Positions 59,346 through 64,000 of a DNA stretch of 64,000 nt are shown in pieces. A model generated the notes under the pieces. The model was not told the origin of the DNA. It saw only the letters and a program-made list of their open reading frames with translations, and searched no databases. The position numbers and the translations under genes are program-made. Origin of the DNA: Streptomyces sp. CBMA152 (lineage in GTDB: Bacteria; Actinomycetota; Actinomycetes; Streptomycetales; Streptomycetaceae); NCBI RefSeq assembly GCF_014596475.1, contig NZ_MECJ01000029.1:558001-622000 (forward strand). The letters run 5' to 3'. Every line of letters starts with the position of its first letter. Position 1 is the first letter of the stretch.

Positions 59346-60845
59346 TCACCCCCCAAACCGCTCCCGCAACTCGTACTTCAACACCTTCCGCAAGGTGTCG
59401 TTACGCGGCAACTCCGACACCACCTCCAACTGCTCGGGCAACTTATACGTGGCCAACCCCTCGCCCCGCAGAAACGCGGTGACCGAATCAAGGGTCAACT
59501 CACCGGCACCCGGAGCAAGTTCGACCACCGCACAAACCCGCTCGCCCCGCGAAGAATCCGGCAACCCGATCACCGCCGCGTCCCCGACGCCAGGATGCCG
59601 ATGCAGCAAGTCCTCGACCTCCGTCGCGGAAATGTTCTCCCCCTTGCGGATAATGACGTCCTTGATCCGCCCGGTAAGCACCAGATGCCCACTGGCGGTC
59701 AGATGACCAAGATCCCCGGTCCTCAGATACCCGTCCGAGTCGAACGCCGACGCGTTCTGCGAGGAATCCAGATACCCCCGGCAAACCGCCTCGCCCCGAA
59801 GCCGAACCTCCCCGTCGACGATCCGTATCGACATCCCCTCGGGCGGACGCCCCTCAGTCGTGGCCAGGTCGGAGTCGCTGTCATCCGGCGACCCCATAGT
59901 GATCATCGGTACCTCGGTCATCCCGTACCCATGAGCGAGCCGACACCCCAACTCCCGCACCACGGCGTGGTAAACCGACGGCGGCTTGGGCGCACCCCCA
60001 CCCGCCAGCAGCCGCAACGTAGGAATGATCGGCACCCCCGGCCGCTTCCGCTGCTCGGCGAGGAACATCGAGTAGAACGCGGTCGACCCACCCGCGATGG
60101 AGACACCGTGCCGCCGGTACTCATCCAGAGCGTCCGGCAACGCGAAGTGCTCGAACAGCACGGCGGGAAAGCCGTACAGAAGCAGCATCACGGTGTAATC
60201 GGGCCCACCGATATGGGCGTACGGAAACGCAATAGAGCCGACGTCATCCGAAGACGGCCGCAACGCATGCGCCAAACACCCCCCACCCGCGAGCAACGAC
60301 CGATCGGTATGCAACACACCCTTGGGCGCGGACGTGGTCCCCGAGGTCCAGTAGATCCACCGCACCGAGGTGCCGTCGCGAGGCGGCGGAGGCAACACCC
60401 CCGGATCCCCGTCCGGCAACACGTCGTACGCGGCGAACACCCCCCGCGCCCCCACCCGCCGAGCCATCGCCACATAGTCGAACCCCCGCCAAACCCCCGG
60501 CACCGCGAAGAACTCCGCCCCCGACTCCCGCAGCGCGAACCCCACTTCGCGCTCCCGGTAGTACGGGATCACGGGCGACTGCACGGCCCCCAACCGGACC
60601 AGCGCGAACGACAGCAGTGCCGTCTCGATCCGGGTCGGCAGCTGCCAGGCCACCACGGTCCCGGCCCGCACCCCCATCCCGTACAGCCCGGCCGCCACCC
60701 GCTCGCCCCGCGCGCGCAGCTCGCCGAAGGTGAGGACACGGTCACCGGCCAGGAACACGGGCCGGTCGGGGGTGAGCGCGGCTCGGCGCTCGACGAGCTC
60801 CCAGAGCGTGCGGGAGGCGCCGAGTTCGCGTGCGGTGTCGTCCAT
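59346..60845 (-). CDS. AMP-dependent acyl-CoA synthetase
   Basis: A 499-residue ANL ligase. Motifs are YWTSGTTSAPKGVLHTDRSL, GYGMTEVPMITMGSPDDSDS, RGYLDSSQNASAFDSDGYLR, TGDLGHLTASGHLVLTGRIK and DVIIRKGENISATEVEDLLH. The C-terminal Lys lies in TLRKVLKYELRERF. The ISATEVE and RKGENI stretches are typical of cyclohexanecarboxylate/steroid-side-chain-type ligases. ATG 60845 has GAGGAG 7 bases upstream. It is divergent from the acyl-CoA dehydrogenase pair and shares an operator with it. Confidence 0.9.
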   Translation of the reverse strand: MDDTARELGASRTLWELVERRAALTPDRPVFLAGDRVLTFGELRARGERVAAGLYGMGVRAGTVVAWQLPTRIETALLSFALVRLGAVQSPVIPYYREREVGFALRESGAEFFAVPGVWRGFDYVAMARRVGARGVFAAYDVLPDGDPGVLPPPPRDGTSVRWIYWTSGTTSAPKGVLHTDRSLLAGGGCLAHALRPSSDDVGSIAFPYAHIGGPDYTVMLLLYGFPAVLFEHFALPDALDEYRRHGVSIAGGSTAFYSMFLAEQRKRPGVPIIPTLRLLAGGGAPKPPSVYHAVVRELGCRLAHGYGMTEVPMITMGSPDDSDSDLATTEGRPPEGMSIRIVDGEVRLRGEAVCRGYLDSSQNASAFDSDGYLRTGDLGHLTASGHLVLTGRIKDVIIRKGENISATEVEDLLHRHPGVGDAAVIGLPDSSRGERVCAVVELAPGAGELTLDSVTAFLRGEGLATYKLPEQLEVVSELPRNDTLRKVLKYELRERFGG

Positions 60846-60892
60846 CGCCGTACTCCTCGCTCCTGGGAAGGTCGGAAACGTAACCCTCATAA

Positions 60893-60907
60893 CTGACGGA
60901 ACGTCAG
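60893..60907. promoter_or_regulatory. TetR-type operator, ligase side
   Basis: CTGACG-gaa-CGTCAG is a perfect 6+6 dyad 48 bases upstream of the ligase ATG. It shares the CTGACGG-nn-CRTCAG pattern with the site at 60972-60986 on the dehydrogenase side. Confidence 0.65.
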
Positions 60908-60965
60908 ATCAGTGCGGAGAGCGTAGGCCCGCACCGCTTGTCGGTCCATAGGCGCGCGGCTAGCC

Positions 60966-60992
60966 TGATATCTGACGGTCCATCAGATATCA
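60966..60992. promoter_or_regulatory. TetR-type operator, dehydrogenase side
   Basis: TGATATCTGA (60966-60975) and TCAGATATCA (60983-60992) are perfect 10-base arms around a 7-base spacer. The core CTGACGGTCCATCAG (60972-60986) matches the ligase-side site. It ends 39 bases before the GTG of the first dehydrogenase. The same regulator probably controls both divergent promoters; no TetR gene is in the immediate vicinity. Confidence 0.65.
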
Positions 60993-61030
60993 CCGTCAGA
61001 CAGCAGCCCGACGAGGGGTGGAGGCCGCCG

Positions 61031-62164
61031 GTGAACCTCACGTACAGCGCGGAGGACGAGGAGTTCCGGGCCGGGCTCAAGGCGTGGCTCGCGGCCGTGC
61101 TGCCGGGGCTGCCGCCCAGGCCCGAGCCCTCGGACTGGCCGGGGCGGCGCGCGTACGACACCGGCTGGCAGCGGAGGCTGTACGACGCCGGGTACGCGGA
61201 TGTGCACTGGGACGCCTCGCCGACCCGGCGGCTGATCTTCCTGGAGGAGACCGAGCGGGCCGGGGCGCCCTATGTCGGCGCGAACTTCGTCGGGCTGCTG
61301 CACGCGGGCCCCACCATCGCCGCCGAGGGCACCCCCGAGCAGCGGGCGCGCTGGCTGGCGCCGGTGCTGCGCGGGGACGAGGTGTGGTGCCAGGGGTTCA
61401 GCGAGCCGGACGCGGGCTCCGACCTGGCGTCGCTGCGCACGCGCGCGGTGCGCGACGGGGACGCGTACGTCGTCACCGGCGCCAAGATCTGGACCTCGCA
61501 CGCGGAGGTCGCCGACTGGTGCGAACTGCTCGTACGCACCGACCCGGCCGCGCCCAAACACCGGGGCATCACCTGGCTCGCCCTGCCGATGGACGCACCC
61601 GGCGTGACCGTGCGCCCGCTGCGCACCCTCGCCGGGTCGGCCGAGTTCGCCGAGGTGTTCCTCGACGAGGTGCGGGTGCCGGTCGCCAACCGGGTCGGCG
61701 CCGAGAACGACGGCTGGCGCGTGACCATGGTGACGCTGTCGTACGAGCGGGGCACGGCGTTCGTCGGCGAGGTCGTCGCCTGCCGCCGCGTCCTGGCGGA
61801 GGTCGCCGCCGAGGCGCGCAAGAACGGCCGCTGGGACGATCCGGTGATCCGCCGCCGGCTCGGCGGTCTGTACGCGGAGTTCGGCGCGCTGTGGCGCCTG
61901 ATCCAGTGGAACGTCAGCGAGTCCGAGCGCGGCGGCGGCGCCCCCGGCGTCGGCGGCTCGGTCTTCAAACTCCGCTACTCGCACGCCCGCCAGGACCTGT
62001 ACGACGCGGCCGCCGCAGTCCTCGGCCCCGACGCGCTCGACCTCGACCGCGAGTGGACCCTCGACCGTCTGTCCTCCCTCTCGTACACCATCGCCGCCGG
62101 CACCTCGCAGATCCAGCGGAACATCGTCGCCGAGCGCATCCTCGGCCTGCCGAAGGGACGCTGA
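61031..62164 (+). CDS. Acyl-CoA dehydrogenase, first subunit of a pair
   Basis: A 377-residue acyl-CoA dehydrogenase with intact FAD-binding segments (WCQGFSEPDAGSDLASLRTR, YVVTGAKIWTSHAEVADWCE) and C-terminal SYTIAAGTSQIQRNIVAERI. GTG 61031 has GGAGG 6 bases upstream. It is followed with a 1-base overlap by a shorter paralogue. Such pairs often form the alpha2beta2 heterotetramers that act on bulky CoA esters (sterol or branched chains) in actinobacteria. Confidence 0.9.
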   Translation: MNLTYSAEDEEFRAGLKAWLAAVLPGLPPRPEPSDWPGRRAYDTGWQRRLYDAGYADVHWDASPTRRLIFLEETERAGAPYVGANFVGLLHAGPTIAAEGTPEQRARWLAPVLRGDEVWCQGFSEPDAGSDLASLRTRAVRDGDAYVVTGAKIWTSHAEVADWCELLVRTDPAAPKHRGITWLALPMDAPGVTVRPLRTLAGSAEFAEVFLDEVRVPVANRVGAENDGWRVTMVTLSYERGTAFVGEVVACRRVLAEVAAEARKNGRWDDPVIRRRLGGLYAEFGALWRLIQWNVSESERGGGAPGVGGSVFKLRYSHARQDLYDAAAAVLGPDALDLDREWTLDRLSSLSYTIAAGTSQIQRNIVAERILGLPKGR

Positions 62165-63033
62165 TGGACTTCCAACTCACCGACGAACAACGGGCGTTGA
62201 GGTCGGAGCTCCGCGCGCTCCTCTCCCGGCGGCTCGACCGCGAGATGCTGCGGGCGGGGCTCGACCGCGGGCTGTGGCGGGAGCTCGGTGAGGCCGGGTT
62301 CTTCGCGCTGCGGCTGCCGGAGGAGGACGGCGGGGTGGGTCTCGGGCTGCCCGAGGCCGTGCTGCTCTTCGAGGAGGCCGGGCGGGCGCTGCTCCCCGGG
62401 CCACTGATCGCCACGCATCTGGCGGCGGGGGTCGTCGAGGGCGCGGCGGAGGGCGGGACGGTGGTGGCCGCACCCGACGGCGTTCTGGTGGAGTGGCTGG
62501 CGGAGGCGGACGTCGTACGGGGAGACGTCACCGGCGCCGAGCAGATCCGCTCGATCGACCCGCTGACACCCCTTCACCGACTGCCGGGCGAGGCCGCCGA
62601 CGGCAGCACGGAAAGCGCGCTGCTCACCGCCGCCGAACAGCTCGGCAGCGCGGGCCGCACCATCGACATGGCGGTCCAACACGCCCGCGAACGCGAGCAG
62701 TTCGGGCAGCCGATCGGCGCCTTCCAGGCCGTCAAGCATCTGTGCGCGCAGATGCTGGTCCGTACGGAGGTCGCGCGCGCGGCCGTGTACGCGGCCGCTG
62801 TCACCGGGGATCCGGTGGAGATCGTGGGCGCCAAGCTGCTCGCCGACGAGGCGGCCGTGGAGTGCGCGCGCGACTGCCTCCAGGTGTACGGCGGGATGGG
62901 CTTCACCTGGGAGGCGGATGTCCATCTGCATCTGAAGCGGGCGTGGGTGCGGCGCGAGCGCTGGCCTCCCACCGCGCTCGCGCTGGAGCTTCAGGCGCGG
63001 GCGCTGGAGGAGTCGGCCGCCGGGATCGCATAG
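62164..63033 (+). CDS. Acyl-CoA dehydrogenase, truncated second subunit
   Basis: A 289-residue family member, about 90 residues shorter than usual. The N-terminal helical part is present (MDFQLTDEQRALRSELRALL, LRLPEEDGGVGLGLPEAVLL) and so is the C-terminal part (QHAREREQFGQPIGAFQAVK, QVYGGMGFTWEADVHLHLKR). The middle beta domain with the FAD-contacting motif is missing or collapsed, and the linker reads DGVLVEWLAEADVVRGDVTG. This supports an obligate heteromer with the preceding subunit. Start ATG 62164 overlaps its TGA. Confidence 0.88.
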   Translation: MDFQLTDEQRALRSELRALLSRRLDREMLRAGLDRGLWRELGEAGFFALRLPEEDGGVGLGLPEAVLLFEEAGRALLPGPLIATHLAAGVVEGAAEGGTVVAAPDGVLVEWLAEADVVRGDVTGAEQIRSIDPLTPLHRLPGEAADGSTESALLTAAEQLGSAGRTIDMAVQHAREREQFGQPIGAFQAVKHLCAQMLVRTEVARAAVYAAAVTGDPVEIVGAKLLADEAAVECARDCLQVYGGMGFTWEADVHLHLKRAWVRRERWPPTALALELQARALEESAAGIA

Positions 63034-63046
63034 GGCGTCCCGTATG

Positions 63047-63126
63047 GCGAACCGGTGTGTCTCGTAAGGCATTACGCGTGACGAACCGGTCTGTCTCGCA
63101 AGGCGAACCGGGGTGTCTCGTGAAGC
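63047..63126. repeat. Three imperfect direct repeats
   Basis: Copies at 63047-63070, 63080-63104 and 63102-63126 share gcgaaccggtgtgtctcg with one to three changes each. They lie directly after the second dehydrogenase gene, where no terminator was seen. Confidence 0.6.
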
Positions 63127-63493
63127 GCCCACGAGCGTGGATACACAGCGTGTGGCCGGAGTCTGACGGAACATTGGCCGAAGGGTGATGGATCGTCACC
63201 GAGCGTCGATATCGGGTTGTGTCCTTCAAGGGACTCGTCACGGCCCGGAGTCGGGGCCACCCTCGGGTACCCTCCGTGGGGTGCGATCCCCCAGGCATCC
63301 CGCGTGCCCTTGTTCGACCCCCCGCAATGTGCGTCGCACAGTATGCACCACGCGTACTCCTTCGCGCTGGAATATGCCCGAAGCGCTTGTTGCGGTGACT
63401 GTACGTCAACCATGCTGTCTCGTACGGAAATCACGTTCTGTGAGCTTCACGAGGCGCGAGGCGATGTGTCCGCCGGTTCGGATGGTGTGAGCG
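63127..63493. other. Intergenic region without a supported gene
   Basis: No supported gene is present here. Frames exist (for example 63217-63558, plus strand, which overlaps the ATPase gene) but their codon use is mixed and they lack translation signals. The AT content is locally raised around 63330-63440, which may mark the promoter of the gene at 63494. Confidence 0.5.
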
Positions 63494-64000
63494 GTGCAGG
63501 TGCTTCAGGTTCAGTTGGAGGTCGGAGCCGACCCCGCCGAGGTGGGGCGCGCTCGTAGATGGGCCCGCTCGCGGCTGGCCGGGTCCGGGATAAGGCTCGA
63601 CGAGCCGCTCGCCGAGACCCTGATCCTTTTGATCTCGGAGCTCGTGACCAACGCCGTGGTGCACACCGGCTGTCCGGCCGTGCTGCGGATGCTCTTCGGA
63701 CCCGTCGGCGGGCCGGCCGACGGCGGAACCGTCCGCGTGGAGGTGGCCGACAGCAGCGCACGCGCGCCCAAGCCGCGCCACGCGGACGGGGACGACACCA
63801 ACGGTCGCGGCCTGGAGCTGGTCGACGGCCTCGCCGACCGCTGGGGCTGGCAGCCGGAGGGTGCGGGCAAGTCGATCTGGTGCGAGGTGGACCGCGGCTG
63901 TGGCGCGGGGGGCGGCTGTGAGGCCGACAGGGGCGCGCCGGAGCTCGCGGGCGGGGCGTTCGAGCCGGGCGTGTACGAGCCGTCGTGCGCCGTCACAAAT
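63494..64000 (+). CDS. RsbW-like ATP-binding protein, N-terminal part
   Basis: A gene that runs off the right edge; 169 residues are present. It is a HATPase_c_2 (RsbW/SpoIIAB-like) serine kinase-type ATPase. The N-box is LILLISELVTNAVVHTGCPA, the G1 region is VEVADSSARAPKPR and the G2 region is TNGRGLELVDGLADRWGW. GTG 63494 follows an in-frame TGA at 63488-63490; a GTG at 63500 is also possible. The C-terminal part seen is Gly/Cys-rich (DRGCGAGGGCEADRG), and further sequence is needed to know its end. It may act in a partner-switch with STAS proteins. Confidence 0.85.
   Translation, partial: MQVLQVQLEVGADPAEVGRARRWARSRLAGSGIRLDEPLAETLILLISELVTNAVVHTGCPAVLRMLFGPVGGPADGGTVRVEVADSSARAPKPRHADGDDTNGRGLELVDGLADRWGWQPEGAGKSIWCEVDRGCGAGGGCEADRGAPELAGGAFEPGVYEPSCAVTN

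Noticed and set aside
63217..63558. Plus-strand frame upstream of the RsbW-like gene
   Set aside because: Mixed third-position base use and overlap with the supported ATPase start; no translation signal.
1..64000. CRISPR arrays, insertion sequences, phage genes or tRNA/rRNA genes
   Set aside because: No regularly spaced identical repeats with unique spacers, no transposase or integrase motif and no tRNA fold were found on reading the window.

Overview
The window is chromosomal DNA of a Streptomyces species. The base composition is very GC-rich, third codon positions are almost all G or C, GTG and TTG starts are common, and genes are packed in short ATGA- or GTGA-overlapping runs. The gene content (futalosine-pathway menaquinone genes, mycothiol-linked domains, Scr1-type XRE regulators, a DmdR1-type iron regulator beside a SIS-domain gene, an SCO4402-family gene beside purU) is typical of the genus. 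From memory the order follows the core region of S. coelicolor around SCO4326 to SCO4410. I see no rRNA, tRNA, CRISPR array, transposase or prophage. All coordinates were worked out by hand and no database search was run.

Layout. 1-4.2 kb: mqnD (cut by the left edge), mqnB, a DUF2771 lipoprotein and an MFS permease on the minus strand, divergent from a DUF3027 gene. 4.2-15.7 kb: a large sacsin/Hsp90-like GHKL ATPase, a CtpE-like P-type ATPase, a purine permease, a ribbon-helix-helix protein, a MarR/MFS pair, thpR and a 30-residue membrane peptide. Copies of a dispersed palindromic repeat separate these genes. 15.7-20.4 kb: a tandem duplication of aldo/keto reductases, each copy with the same upstream palindrome, then a Uma2 protein, an SGNH hydrolase and a membrane-anchored secreted protein. 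20.4-27.6 kb: serC, a fused FAD/Fe-S dehydrogenase, an EamA exporter and a four-gene minus-strand XRE/DUF6879 cluster.

27.8-37.9 kb is one translationally coupled catabolic operon: a DinB-like TIGR03084 protein, an AtuA-family protein, both acyl-CoA carboxylase subunits, an acyl-CoA dehydrogenase, an acyl-CoA ligase, a crotonase and a TetR regulator. It looks like a route that activates, dehydrogenates, carboxylates and hydrates a branched acyl chain. A TetR-type inverted repeat lies in front of it. 38-46 kb: a small secreted protein, an orphan short transcription unit with its own promoter and terminator, pdxH, citrate synthase 2, a VOC protein, a PAS/GAF protein, nagS with a DasR-like site, dmdR1 with an antisense reading frame, and a structured intergenic region in front of an alpha/beta hydrolase.

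46-64 kb: a polysaccharide deacetylase lipoprotein, an ABC exporter pair, a primase-polymerase-like protein, an NsdA-like HTH/TPR regulator, a membrane protein with eight (D/E)ATQ(Y/F) repeats, a solute-binding lipoprotein, an SCO4402-family gene, purU, and an ECF sigma factor with its zinc anti-sigma factor divergent from a STAS anti-anti-sigma factor. Then come an acyl-CoA ligase divergent from a pair of acyl-CoA dehydrogenases, with one matching TetR-type operator in each promoter, and the start of an RsbW-like ATPase gene. No phage-defence or biosynthetic island is evident. The main unexplained items are the 38.34-38.57 kb unit, the 44.6-45.2 kb structured region, the (D/E)ATQ repeat protein and the GHKL ATPase.
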